From the NCBI RefSeq assembly GCF_000266905.1, contig NC_018027.1, positions 1,612,001 to 1,676,000 of the forward strand: DNA of 64,000 nt, in the 5' to 3' direction. The position numbers and the translations under genes were made by a program. The notes under the pieces are model-generated. The model was not told the DNA's origin. It ran no database searches and was given only the letters and a program-made list of their open reading frames with translations. Positions 1 to 8,389 of this stretch are shown here, one piece after another; positions within the stretch are counted from its first letter, which is position 1, and each line of letters starts with the position of its first letter. Source of the DNA: Mycolicibacterium chubuense NBB4 (GTDB lineage Bacteria; Actinomycetota; Actinomycetes; Mycobacteriales; Mycobacteriaceae).

Positions 1-2
1 CG

Positions 3-194
3 GGCAACCTGGACCCGGAGACAAGCAAAGACATCATGGATCTGCTCGAGCGGATCAACCGCACCGGTACGACGGTGCTGATGGCCACCCACGACCACCA
101 CATCGTCGACTCCATGCGCCAGCGTGTGGTCGAACTCGAACTCGGCCGGCTGGTTCGCGACGAACAGCGCGGCGTCTACGGAATGGATCGCTAA
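3..194 (+). CDS. ftsE: FtsE, cell-division ABC ATPase (3' end only)
   Basis: Only the last 63 codons are in the window. The visible part has the D-loop (GNLD) and the H-loop histidine (MATHD) of an ABC ATPase. It ends with TAA at 192-194, directly abutting the GTG of ftsX. FtsE is the cytoplasmic ATPase that partners FtsX at the divisome and regulates peptidoglycan hydrolysis. Identity rests on the residual motifs plus the ftsX-smpB neighbourhood. Confidence 0.9.
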   Translation, partial: GNLDPETSKDIMDLLERINRTGTTVLMATHDHHIVDSMRQRVVELELGRLVRDEQRGVYGMDR

Positions 195-1088
195 GTGCGC
201 TTCGGCTTTCTCGTCAACGAAGTCCTGACCGGGCTTCGCCGCAACGTCACCATGACGGTCGCGATGGTGCTGACCACCGCGATCTCGATCGGCCTGTTCG
301 GCGGCGGGCTCCTGGTGGTGCGCCTGGCCGACCAGTCCCGGGCGATCTACCTCGACAGGGTGGAGAGCCAGGTCTTCCTGACCAACGACGTGTCGGCCAA
401 CGACCCGACCTGCGACGCCGACCCGTGCAAGGTGCTGCGGTCGCAGATCGAGGCCCGTCAGGACGTGAAGTCCGTGCGCTTCCTCAACCGGGACCAGGCC
501 TACGACGACGCGATCCGGAAGTTCCCGCAGTACAAGGACGTCGCCGGCAAGGACGCGTTCCCCGCGTCGTTCGTGGTCAAGCTCAACGATCCCGAGCAGC
601 ACAAGGACTTCGACGACGCCATGAAGGGCCAGCCCGGCGTGCTCAACGTCCTCAACCAGAAGGACCTGATCGACCGGTTGTTCGCGGTCCTCGACGGCCT
701 GTCCAACGCGGCGTTCGCCGTCGCGCTCGTGCAGGCGATCGGCGCGGTGCTGTTGATCGCCAACATGGTCCAAGTCGCCGCGTACACCCGCCGCACCGAG
801 ATCGGCATCATGCGGCTGGTCGGCGCGACTCGCTGGTACACCCAGCTGCCGTTCCTTCTGGAGGCGATGCTCGCCGCGCTCGTGGGTGTCCTGATCGCGA
901 TCGGGGGTCTGATCGCGGTGCGCGCGCTGTTCCTGGAGAGCGCGCTGGATCAGTTCTACCAAGCGAATCTGATCGCCCGCATCGACTACGCCGACATCCT
1001 CTACATCTCCCCGATACTGCTCGCGGTCGGCGTGGTCATGGCCGGTCTGGCGTCGTATGTCACGTTGCGCCTGTACGTACGGCGGTAG
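195..1088 (+). CDS. ftsX: FtsX, cell-division permease-like protein
   Basis: 297 residues, the usual mycobacterial length. There is one N-terminal membrane segment (about residues 21-45), an extracytoplasmic domain with a close Cys pair (CDADPC) likely to form a disulfide, and three C-terminal membrane segments separated by the [15 protein letters not shown] loop typical of FtsX/MacB-type permeases. The GTG start immediately follows the ftsE stop, so the two are translationally coupled. It couples ATP hydrolysis by FtsE to activation of periplasmic peptidoglycan hydrolases such as RipC. Confidence 0.95.
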   Translation: MRFGFLVNEVLTGLRRNVTMTVAMVLTTAISIGLFGGGLLVVRLADQSRAIYLDRVESQVFLTNDVSANDPTCDADPCKVLRSQIEARQDVKSVRFLNRDQAYDDAIRKFPQYKDVAGKDAFPASFVVKLNDPEQHKDFDDAMKGQPGVLNVLNQKDLIDRLFAVLDGLSNAAFAVALVQAIGAVLLIANMVQVAAYTRRTEIGIMRLVGATRWYTQLPFLLEAMLAALVGVLIAIGGLIAVRALFLESALDQFYQANLIARIDYADILYISPILLAVGVVMAGLASYVTLRLYVRR

Positions 1089-1091
1089 CCG

Positions 1092-1589
1092 ATGGCAAAG
1101 AAGGCCAAGTCGCCCAAGGACAGCAACAACCAGGTGGTCGCCACCAATCGCAAAGCGCGACACAACTTCTCGATCCTGGAGACCTTCGAGGCCGGGGTCG
1201 CGTTGATGGGCACCGAGGTCAAGAGCCTCCGCGAGGGGCAGGCGTCGCTGGCCGACGCGTTCGCCACGGTGGACGACGGCGAGATCTGGCTGCGCAACCT
1301 GCACATTCCCGAATATCACCACGGCAGCTGGACCAACCATGCGCCGCGACGGAACCGCAAACTGCTACTGCACCGGCGGCAGATCGACACGCTGGTGGGC
1401 AAGATCCGCGACGGCAACCTGACGCTGGTGCCGCTGTCGCTGTATTTCACCGGCGGCAAGGTGAAAGTCGAGCTGGCGCTCGCCCGCGGCAAGCAGGCGC
1501 ATGACAAACGCCAGGACATCGCGCGGCGCGACGCTGCCCGGGAGGTCACCCGTGAACTGGGCCGCCGGGCCAAGGGCATGAGCTCCTGA
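1092..1589 (+). CDS. smpB: SmpB, tmRNA-binding protein
   Basis: 165 residues. It contains the SmpB signatures [17 protein letters not shown] near the N terminus, [10 protein letters not shown], and a basic C-terminal tail ([14 protein letters not shown]). It starts 3 nt after ftsX, suggesting one transcript. SmpB binds tmRNA and brings it to stalled ribosomes for trans-translation. The tmRNA gene itself is 2.5 kb downstream, separated from smpB by one gene. Confidence 0.97.
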   Translation: MAKKAKSPKDSNNQVVATNRKARHNFSILETFEAGVALMGTEVKSLREGQASLADAFATVDDGEIWLRNLHIPEYHHGSWTNHAPRRNRKLLLHRRQIDTLVGKIRDGNLTLVPLSLYFTGGKVKVELALARGKQAHDKRQDIARRDAAREVTRELGRRAKGMSS

Positions 1590-1602
1590 CGGGTTTCCCG
1601 TC
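1588..1602 (+). terminator. Short hairpin at the end of smpB
   Basis: A perfect 6-bp stem with a 3-nt loop overlaps the smpB stop codon. It has no clear U-tract, so it is a weak terminator candidate for ftsE-ftsX-smpB. Confidence 0.35.
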
Positions 1603-1685
1603 GGAGACCCGCTGAAGTTGCGATGATTGCTGGGCTGCCTACGCGGTAACAGGGCGGCACCGCCGGTCACACGGAACAAGGGGGT

Positions 1686-4001
1686 TTGGAAACGGGCTAC
1701 CGGCTGCGCGTCGCACTGGTCCTCATCACCGCGGTGGTGGTGATGCTGAACGCCTGTGCGTTCTGGGGCGACGGCGTCGCGAGGTGGATCGCCGTGGCCC
1801 TGCAACTCGGTGCCTGCGCGGGGGCAGCGGCCTACGGGCTGACCCAGGCCCGTCGCCACGTTGGTGCTGCGCGGTGGTGGCGGGTCTTCGCCGCCGCGGC
1901 GATGGTCAGCTTCATCGTCGGTGCGGTCGCCTGGCGCCTCGGCGACTTCGTGGCGCCTGCATGGTGGGTGGTGCCGTATTTCCTGATGCCGCTGCTCGCG
2001 TGTGCGTCGGCGTTGCTGCTCGCGCTCACCAGCGGCGGGATGCGGGGGTCCGACGACGAACCACTGCGGCTGGTCGTCATCACCACCACGCTGGACGGCC
2101 TGGTGGCAGCGACGTCGTTCGCCCTGCTGGTGATCATCGGCGGGTTCGGCGCGATGTCGCTGGCGTCGCTGCCGCGGTCCGGCAACGCGGCGGTGGACGC
2201 GACGTACGCGCTGGTCGAGATGGTGGTCGTGGTCATCACCGCGGTGATCGGCATGGTGTACCCGTCGCACAAGCCGAACCGGACGAACTATCTGATCTTC
2301 GCCAGCGGTGTGGTGTTGATCGCCGGGTCGGACCGCGTGATGGCCTATCTCGACTCCGTCTGTGCCGAGGGCGGCCTGCTGTGGAGCCGCATGGGCTTCG
2401 TCCTCGGGCCTTTGTTCGTCGGGCTGTCGATGCGCGATATCCCGGCGAAAGCGCGGCCCGCCACTCGCTACCGCCCGCTGGACTGGGCGCAGTTGAGCCT
2501 GCCGTACGCCGGGTTCCTCGGCATCACGATTTTGCTGAGTTTTCACGTGCTGAGAGGTAATCGACTGTCCGCGATGGTCGTCGCGCTCACTCTGGTGATG
2601 GTTCTGCTCGTCGCCGCGCGGCAAGCGGTCGCGTTGGGTGCCCAGCGCCAGCTGACCCGCCGCCTGTACGACGCGCAACACCGCCTGGCATATCAGGTCC
2701 TGCACGACTCTCTGACGGGCCTGCCGAACCGGCTGCTGTTCGGCCAGCGGCTCGACGAGGCGATGCGCGACGGAAAGTTCGTCTTGATCTTCGTCGACCT
2801 CGACGATTTCAAAGAGGTCAACGACCGGTACGGGCACGCCGCAGGCGACGACCTGCTGCGCGCAGTGGGCGAGCGGCTGAAGCGCTGTGTGACCGAAGCG
2901 GACACGCTGGCCCGTATCGGTGGTGACGAGTTCGCCATCCTCATCGAGGACGAGGCGGTGGCCGCCACGGAGGATCCGGAATTCGTCGCCGACCGACTTC
3001 GCCTGGCGCTACGGGATCCGTTTCCCGTGCACGGCTCGTCGGTGCGGGTGCGCGCCAGTATGGGCCTCGTGCGCTCCGGGGACGGCAGACTGTCGCAGAC
3101 CGCCGACGACCTGCTCCGCCAGGCCGACAGCTCGATGTACGCCGGCAAGCGGCTGGGCAAGAACACCGCGGTGATCTATCAACCGGCGTCGGGCGTCCGC
3201 GCGGACTTCCCGAGGGCGCTGCGTGAGGCCGACGGCGGCGTGCCCGCCGGCTTCAGCCTGGCGTACCAGCCGGTCGTCCGGCTGCCCGATGAAACCCTGG
3301 TCGCGCTCGAGGCGCTGGCCCGATGGGTGGCCCCCAACGGCATGCAAATTCCGCCGGAGACATTCGTCGCCGTGGCCGAGGCGGCCGGTTTGGGCGCCGT
3401 GCTCGATGCGCTGGTGCTGGACCTGGCCTGCCGCGAGGTCAAGGCCGCCGGGCTCGACGTCGACATCCACGTCAACATCGGTGCCGCCCGCCTCGGCAAC
3501 CTCGAGTTCGAAGAGCAAGTGCGGCGCACGTTGGAGCGGCACCGGATCCGACCGAGCCGCCTCGTCGTCGAAATCACTGAGACGCTGCCGATCGTCGATC
3601 TGGCGGATGCCGCAGCGCAGATCGACCGGCTCCAGGCGATCGGTGTGCGAGTCGCGCTCGACGATTACGGTGCCGGATACAACTCGCTGACGTATCTGCA
3701 CGCGCTGCCGGTGCACATCGTCAAACTCGACCGAAGCCTGGCCGTCGGGGCCGATCCGCACCGCGACCTGACCGTGTACCGCTCCGTGATCGGTCTGTGC
3801 ACCGAACTCGGTATGGCCGTGGTGGCCGAAGGCATCGAGACGACGGCCCAGGCCGAGACGATTCTGGCCGCAGGGTGCCGGCTGGCGCAGGGACACCTCT
3901 TCGGCCGGCCCGCGCCCATCACCGAGCTCGCCTGGGAATCCGGCCGGGTAGGGGTGCGTCCGTCGCGTCGGCACGGGCAGTTCGCCCGCGATCCGGGCTG
4001 A
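1686..4001 (+). CDS. Membrane-bound GGDEF-EAL protein (c-di-GMP synthesis/hydrolysis)
   Basis: 771 residues from a TTG start. The first about 330 residues form a multi-spanning membrane module. A GGDEF domain follows (HDSLTGLPNR entry motif, intact GGDEF near residue 415), then an EAL domain. The EAL domain keeps the key residues: EAL-type motif ALEALARW, VNIG, EITET, DDYGAGY, KLDRS, AEGIET and the QGHLFGRP end. The allosteric I-site just before GGDEF reads TEAD instead of RxxD, so product inhibition is probably lost. Both activities could be functional. The TTG start is taken from the open frame; no strong ribosome site is visible. Confidence 0.88.
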   Translation: METGYRLRVALVLITAVVVMLNACAFWGDGVARWIAVALQLGACAGAAAYGLTQARRHVGAARWWRVFAAAAMVSFIVGAVAWRLGDFVAPAWWVVPYFLMPLLACASALLLALTSGGMRGSDDEPLRLVVITTTLDGLVAATSFALLVIIGGFGAMSLASLPRSGNAAVDATYALVEMVVVVITAVIGMVYPSHKPNRTNYLIFASGVVLIAGSDRVMAYLDSVCAEGGLLWSRMGFVLGPLFVGLSMRDIPAKARPATRYRPLDWAQLSLPYAGFLGITILLSFHVLRGNRLSAMVVALTLVMVLLVAARQAVALGAQRQLTRRLYDAQHRLAYQVLHDSLTGLPNRLLFGQRLDEAMRDGKFVLIFVDLDDFKEVNDRYGHAAGDDLLRAVGERLKRCVTEADTLARIGGDEFAILIEDEAVAATEDPEFVADRLRLALRDPFPVHGSSVRVRASMGLVRSGDGRLSQTADDLLRQADSSMYAGKRLGKNTAVIYQPASGVRADFPRALREADGGVPAGFSLAYQPVVRLPDETLVALEALARWVAPNGMQIPPETFVAVAEAAGLGAVLDALVLDLACREVKAAGLDVDIHVNIGAARLGNLEFEEQVRRTLERHRIRPSRLVVEITETLPIVDLADAAAQIDRLQAIGVRVALDDYGAGYNSLTYLHALPVHIVKLDRSLAVGADPHRDLTVYRSVIGLCTELGMAVVAEGIETTAQAETILAAGCRLAQGHLFGRPAPITELAWESGRVGVRPSRRHGQFARDPG

Positions 4002-4045
4002 GCTTGGGCCCCCAGCCGGCAGGGCGGGTCGGGACTAATAATTCG

Positions 4046-4074
4046 TTGGGCGGTGTTGAAGATGCCGGTAGACT
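4046..4074 (+). promoter_or_regulatory. Likely ssrA promoter
   Basis: A TTGGGC -35-like element (4046-4051) and a TAGACT -10 (4069-4074) are 17 bp apart, placing the start near 4081. This is about 45 nt before the mature tmRNA 5' end, as expected for a processed precursor. Confidence 0.5.
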
Positions 4075-4125
4075 GAACTGTCCTGCCGATGGTCGGCGGG
4101 ACTGCGCCAAGAAATACCAAGACAG

Positions 4126-4493
4126 GGGGCTGAACGGTTTCGACTTCGCGCATCGAATCAAGGGAAGCGTGCCGGTGCAGGCAAGAGACCACCGTAAGCG
4201 TCGTTGCAACCAATTAAGCGCCGATTCCAATCAGCGCGACTACGCTCTCGCTGCCTAAGCGACAGCTAGTCCGTCAGACCGGGAACGCCCTCGACCCGGA
4301 GCCTGGCGTCATCTAGAGGGACCCACCTGTAGGTCCGGTCGCGGGACCTACGGGGACATCAAACAGCGACTGGGATCGTCATCCTGACTTGTTCGCGTGA
4401 TCAGGAGATCCGAGTAGAGACATAGCGGACTGCGCACGGAGAAGCCTCGAGGGAATGCCGTAGGACCCGGGTTCGATTCCCGGCAGCTCCACA
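4126..4493 (+). ncRNA. ssrA: tmRNA (SsrA)
   Basis: The 5' end GGGGCTGA and the 3' end CAGCTCC can form the tRNA-like acceptor stem (one G-U pair). The T-arm GGTTCGATTCC lies at 4470-4480. The internal tag reading frame is (A)DSNQRDYALAA followed by TAA at 4220-4258, one residue different from the M. tuberculosis tag ADSHQRDYALAA as I recall it. The terminal CCA is not fully encoded. It works with SmpB to rescue stalled ribosomes. Its last 25 nt serve as an attachment site and are repeated at 54990. Confidence 0.97.
4469..4493 (+). repeat. Left attachment repeat (att, inside the ssrA 3' end)
   Basis: 21 nt (4469-4489) are identical, in the same orientation, to 54990-55010. After one mismatch (C4490 versus T55011) three more bases match. 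The repeat covers the T-arm and 3' acceptor strand of tmRNA, a classic integrase target. This copy belongs to the intact, island-restored ssrA. Confidence 0.85.
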
Positions 4494-4502
4494 GAGGAAG
4501 TG

Positions 4503-4539
4503 CTGGCCAGGACGTTGATCGTCCTGGCCAGTTCTTTCT
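4503..4539 (+). terminator. Rho-independent terminator after ssrA
   Basis: A perfect 12-bp stem (4503-4514 with 4520-4531) and 5-nt loop are followed by TTCTTTCT. It lies just inside the left island boundary, so it is the island-derived terminator of the reconstituted tmRNA gene. Confidence 0.9.
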
Positions 4540-4571
4540 CATCAACATCCCGCCAATATTCGCTACTGAAA

Positions 4572-5186
4572 TCACGGGGTTGTCGTATCGCTGATGACCG
4601 GATGAGGATGGAAGAACACGCCGTGTGCGCGGACAGTGACACTCCCCGCGGTCGCGAGGTGTCCGACGGCGAAGGTTTTGCGACCCTCGACGCGGTCGAT
4701 ACGAGCTTCGGCGTGCAGCGGCCCGAGCGGGGTACCGGCCTTATAGCGGACGGTGAGGGTGCCGGTGACGGCGGGCTGGCCGGGCTTGTGCGCGGTGGCG
4801 CCCAGTATGTGATCGAGCAGCAGAGCGCAGACGCCCCCGTGCACGTGGCCTGGCGGGCCTTCATAGGCCGCGCCGAGCGTCACATCGGCCCAGACGCGGC
4901 CGTCGGCATCGTGGTGCACGATCAGCGGCGGGGCGAAGGGGTTGCGCAAGCCCATGACGACATTGCCCCAGGCACGAGAGGTCCCGTCGGGTGCCGGCCG
5001 GATGCCGAAGGAGTCGGCGAGCGGCTCCCGGCTCAGTTCATCGGCAGCGTCATCGATTCTGGCTTTCGCGGCGGCGAGGGACGCGACGCCGGCCTGACTG
5101 CGGATCGTCACATCGACCAGCCGGCGGACCGAATCGGTCAAAGCTGCGTAGAGCGCCTCCGGTACGGGCTCACTGGCCGCGGTCAC
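4572..5186 (-). CDS. PaaI-type hotdog-fold thioesterase
   Basis: 204 residues. The C-terminal half has the 4HBT/hotdog pattern, with PGHVHGGVCALLLDH as the HGG active-site motif and the long-strand segment TVRYKAGTPLGPLHAEARI. It probably hydrolyses an acyl-CoA intermediate. It is the second gene of an operon with the hsaB-like reductase, whose stop overlaps its start by 4 nt. The substrate cannot be read from sequence. Such enzymes often release CoA from stalled intermediates in acyl-CoA pathways. Confidence 0.85.
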   Translation of the reverse strand: MTAASEPVPEALYAALTDSVRRLVDVTIRSQAGVASLAAAKARIDDAADELSREPLADSFGIRPAPDGTSRAWGNVVMGLRNPFAPPLIVHHDADGRVWADVTLGAAYEGPPGHVHGGVCALLLDHILGATAHKPGQPAVTGTLTVRYKAGTPLGPLHAEARIDRVEGRKTFAVGHLATAGSVTVRAHGVFFHPHPVISDTTTP

Positions 5187-5728
5187 GTCGCCGACGCGGC
5201 ATAGTTCATCGGTTCGGCCGGTCTGTCGGCGAAGCTGCCGTAGTCACCCCGGTAGAACAACAGCGGTCGGCCGCTGTGCGCCTCCAACGCCGTGACGTGG
5301 GCGACGACGATGGTGTGATCACCGGCGCCGTGCTCGAACTCCAGGTCGGCCTCGATGGTGGCCAAGGCGCCGTGGATGCGGGGGGAGCCGTTGCCGGCGG
5401 AGCTCCAGTCGACGCCGGCGAACTTATCGTGGGATCGGCGGGCGAACTGCGCGCAGACGGCTTCCTGGTCGTCGGCGAGGACGTTGATGCACATCCGGCC
5501 CGTGGCGCGGATCATGGGCCAGCTCGTCGAGGACAGGGCAGGACAGAACGACACGTAAGGCGGGTCGAGGGACACCGAGGTCACCGACTGGCACGTGAAG
5601 CCCAACGGATTGTGGCCGTCGTGGCCGGTGATGACGGCGATGCCGGTGCAGAAATGACCGAGCACGGCGCGCATGTCCTGCGGCGCCGGGCGCACGGGCG
5701 CCGCAGGCCTGGGCTCGTCGGATCCCAT
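5183..5728 (-). CDS. hsaB: HsaB-like flavin reductase
   Basis: 181 residues from the ATG at 5728, preceded by GGAAG; the open frame extends 63 nt further upstream without support. It has the flavin-reductase-domain pattern FCTGIAVITG, GFTCQSVTSVSLDPPYVSFCP, GRMCINVLADDQ and GDHTIVVAHV. HsaB supplies reduced flavin to HsaA for C-4 hydroxylation of the phenolic secosteroid 3-HSA. Its partner hsaA lies far away at 31386-32567 but shares the same palindromic promoter element. Another flavin-dependent partner is possible. Confidence 0.85.
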   Translation of the reverse strand: MGSDEPRPAAPVRPAPQDMRAVLGHFCTGIAVITGHDGHNPLGFTCQSVTSVSLDPPYVSFCPALSSTSWPMIRATGRMCINVLADDQEAVCAQFARRSHDKFAGVDWSSAGNGSPRIHGALATIEADLEFEHGAGDHTIVVAHVTALEAHSGRPLLFYRGDYGSFADRPAEPMNYAASAT

Positions 5729-5798
5729 TTCTCTTCCGTCCCTTCGGGTGCTGGCCCATCCACGATCGTCGTCTACCGCGGCGGTGTGCAACGGCGCG

Positions 5799-5813
5799 TC
5801 CCACCCAGCGGTT
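5799..5813. promoter_or_regulatory. Palindromic operator between hsaB and padR
   Basis: TCCCACCCAGCGGTT, one base off the CCG/CGG core. The centre (5806) is exactly 50 bp upstream of the leaderless padR GTG (5856; -10 TACGCT at 5843-5848). It is also about 51 bp upstream of a likely hsaB start, using GATCGT on the minus strand (5762-5767). Confidence 0.6.
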
Positions 5814-5855
5814 CATCGCGCCAAGGCTATGACCTCGGTTGTTACGCTTGGCCGC

Positions 5856-6521
5856 GTGACAGAACCTGCATCGACCGGCAAGCCGCAGCTGGCCGCCACC
5901 AGTTGGGCGCTGCTGGGGTTGCTGTCCTACGAGCAGGAACTGTCCGGGTACGACATCCGTAAATGGATCGACTGGAGCATGCGGTTCTTCTACGGCAGCC
6001 CCGCCTACAGCCAGATCTACTCGGAGTTGAAGAAGCTCGAGAAGTTGGGCCTGCTGACGTCGCGGGTCGAGAACAACGGCACCCGCTCCCGTCGGCTCTA
6101 CAAGATCACGCAGAGCGGGTTGGACGCGGTCACCCGGTGGGCCCGCGAGGCGCCGTTGGAGCCTCCCTCGTTGAAGCACCCAGCCGTCTTGCGGATTGCG
6201 CTGGGCCACCTCAGCGATCCCGCGGCGCTCAAGGACATGCTTCACGAGCACATCGCCTACGTCGACCGGATGCAACGCGATGCCGCCACGGAGGCGCGGT
6301 GGGCCGGCGCCGATCCCTCCTGGGCGTACGCCAAGATCGCGCTCGATTGGGCGGACCGCTACTACACCTCCGAGCGGGAGCTGACGCTGAAGCTCATCAA
6401 AGACCTCGACGAGGCCGAAGCGAAATTTCCGAAAGTCGGGGAGGACGCCAAGATCCCGTGGCCCGACCCGACGTACTGGTACGAGATCGAAAAGCAGGTC
6501 GAAGCCGAGGACGCCGACTAA
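5856..6521 (+). CDS. PadR-family transcriptional regulator
   Basis: 221 residues from GTG 5856. The winged-helix N-terminal domain reads WALLGLLSYEQELSGYDIRKW, QIYSELKKLEKLGLL and RRLYKIT; a helical C-terminal domain (Vir_act_alpha_C type) follows. The start was chosen because TACGCT at 5843-5848 lies 7 nt upstream, the geometry of a leaderless mycobacterial transcript; an ATG at 5829 is the alternative. It diverges from hsaB and overlaps the end of the convergent kstD by 4 nt. PadR proteins are usually ligand-responsive repressors, so it is a candidate island regulator. Confidence 0.9.
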   Translation: MTEPASTGKPQLAATSWALLGLLSYEQELSGYDIRKWIDWSMRFFYGSPAYSQIYSELKKLEKLGLLTSRVENNGTRSRRLYKITQSGLDAVTRWAREAPLEPPSLKHPAVLRIALGHLSDPAALKDMLHEHIAYVDRMQRDAATEARWAGADPSWAYAKIALDWADRYYTSERELTLKLIKDLDEAEAKFPKVGEDAKIPWPDPTYWYEIEKQVEAEDAD

Positions 6522-8242
6522 CGCGAGGTCGGGACTGGCTGTCGCCGCGAGGCGTCGAGTGCGGCGATGTAGCCGTAGACCAGTCCCTGAGCGATGGTCG
6601 CGCCGGCGCCCGGATACGTGTGGCCGAAGGCGTTGGCCGCGGTGTTGCCGATGGCGTACAGCCCGTCGATGACGGTGCCGTCCTCCCGCAGTACCCGCGC
6701 GTGCTCATCGGCACGCAGCCCGCCGCAGGTCCCGAGGTCGCTGAGCACCATCTTGACCGCGTAGAAAGGGCCCTTCACGAGCGGGCGCAGATTCGGGTTG
6801 GGCGTGATGGTGGGGTCGCCGTAGTAACGGTCATAGGCGCTGCGACCCCGTTCGAAGTCGGGATCCTGTCCGGCTGAGGCATTTTCGTTGAAGCGGGCCA
6901 CGGTGGCACACAGATCGTCGACGGGTACGCCCATCTTCCCGGCCAACTCGCCGAAGTTCTCGGAGCGCACGGCGATACCGGCGTCATACCAGCGCTGCGG
7001 GATGGGCATGCGCGGGAACAGTTCGGCGGCGAATACGTAACTGTTGCGGTACTGCTGATCGAAGACCATCCACATCGATTCCACGGGCGTGCCGGCCTGC
7101 TCCAGGGCCAGGATGCGCTGCCCGAAGCTCATGTAGTCCGACGATTCGTTGGCGAATCGCTGCCCGTTCTGGTCGACGATGAACGATCCCGGCAGGGACC
7201 GCTCCGCCAACAGGACTGCCGGCGCCGCGTCGGGCAGCGGTGCGACCGCGGGGAACCACCACGACTGATCCATCAAGGCGATGTCGGCGCCGACGTCCTG
7301 GCCGATGCGGATGGCGTCGCCGGTGTTGGTCTCCGCACCCAAACTGAGATGGGCGCCAAGGCTTTCGGATTGGAATTTGTGGCGCATGGCCATGTCGTGG
7401 TCGAACCCTCCGGCAGCGAGCACCACACCGCGCCGCGCTGCGACGGTGTACGTGGTGCCATGGTGCTCGATGACCGCGCCGGTGACCCGGTCGCCATCGG
7501 TGGTGAGCGACGTCAGCGTGGTGTTCAGCCAGATCGGAATGCCGGCACGGATGGCGCCGGCGAACAGTCCCGCGGCCAGGGCTTGACCGCCCGCAGCGTA
7601 GCGCCGACCCAGCAGGAGTCCGCCGACGCCCTGCGCCAGCCGCTTGGCGATCGTGGGGATGCCCTTGCGAGGCACCCGGCTCATCAGGTTCAGCCACCGG
7701 TAATCGGCGCCGGTGGTCGGCATCGGGATGCTCGCCTCCATGATCCCCGGGCGCAGCGCCGATCGATACTGCCCCAGCATTGCGGTGTCCAGCGGGCGGC
7801 ATTCACACGTGCGTCCGGACGCTGATCCGCCGGCTGCCTCGGGGTGGTAGTCGGAATACTCCCTAGCCCAGAACAGCTTCATCGGGGTCGTGCGCCGCAA
7901 CATCTGGATCGTGGCGGGCAGCTGCTGCAGGTATGCCTCCGATCGCGACTCGGGGGCGGAATCGCCCACCACGGCACGCAGATAGGTGTGCGCGCGAGGG
8001 GAGGGGTCATTGCCGCCGCCTTCGGCGATGACGGGGCTGGCCGGTAGCCACAACGCTCCACCGGAGCGAGCGGTCGAGCCCCCGACGACCGTTGACTTCT
8101 CGATGACGAGTACCGATAGTCCCTGCTCGCGGGCCGCCAGTGCGGCGGCCAGGCCGGTGCCCGACCCGACGACCAACAGGTCGACCTCGGTGTCGGAGAC
8201 GGTCAATCCGGCGGGGATGGTCTGGTGGCTGGAGGCGATCAC
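6518..8242 (-). CDS. kstD: 3-ketosteroid delta1-dehydrogenase (KstD family)
   Basis: 574 residues. It has an N-terminal FAD dinucleotide fold (VVGSGTGLAAALAAREQG), the GGSTARSGGALWLP segment, and the C-terminal KstD block GPFYAVKM, DLGTCGGL and HTYPGAGATIAQG; the Tyr of PFYA is a catalytic residue in characterised KstDs. It inserts the C1-C2 double bond in ring A, which with KshA opens ring B. GTG 8242 is preferred because TATCGT lies 6 nt upstream, giving a leaderless start. An open frame continues to 8341 but would run through the operator. It diverges from kshA. Confidence 0.9.
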   Translation of the reverse strand: MIASSHQTIPAGLTVSDTEVDLLVVGSGTGLAAALAAREQGLSVLVIEKSTVVGGSTARSGGALWLPASPVIAEGGGNDPSPRAHTYLRAVVGDSAPESRSEAYLQQLPATIQMLRRTTPMKLFWAREYSDYHPEAAGGSASGRTCECRPLDTAMLGQYRSALRPGIMEASIPMPTTGADYRWLNLMSRVPRKGIPTIAKRLAQGVGGLLLGRRYAAGGQALAAGLFAGAIRAGIPIWLNTTLTSLTTDGDRVTGAVIEHHGTTYTVAARRGVVLAAGGFDHDMAMRHKFQSESLGAHLSLGAETNTGDAIRIGQDVGADIALMDQSWWFPAVAPLPDAAPAVLLAERSLPGSFIVDQNGQRFANESSDYMSFGQRILALEQAGTPVESMWMVFDQQYRNSYVFAAELFPRMPIPQRWYDAGIAVRSENFGELAGKMGVPVDDLCATVARFNENASAGQDPDFERGRSAYDRYYGDPTITPNPNLRPLVKGPFYAVKMVLSDLGTCGGLRADEHARVLREDGTVIDGLYAIGNTAANAFGHTYPGAGATIAQGLVYGYIAALDASRRQPVPTSR

Positions 8243-8284
8243 GGGGGGACGATAAGCGCGGTCCGGCCGGTGGAGATTCCGGTG

Positions 8285-8299
8285 TCCTGGTGAGCGGAA
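8285..8299. promoter_or_regulatory. Palindromic operator between kstD and kshA
   Basis: TCCTGGTGAGCGGAA, one mismatch to the core. The centre (8292) is 50 bp upstream of the leaderless kstD GTG (8242; -10 on the minus strand at 8249-8254). It is 50 bp upstream of a possible kshA start at 8342 (TTGGAT at 8330-8335). Confidence 0.7.
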
Positions 8300-8389
8300 C
8301 GCCCACCTGTGCGCGGCGCTGTCGCGCGTTTGGATGGACATTCGATGAACACAGCCCTACACCGCACCGATCGAAGGACGGACCGCACG

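Noticed and set aside
1365..2837. Long minus-strand open frame (490 codons) opposite smpB and the GGDEF-EAL gene
   Set aside because: Its composition is a low-complexity shadow of the plus-strand genes (many Arg, His, Gln), and it spans two real genes.
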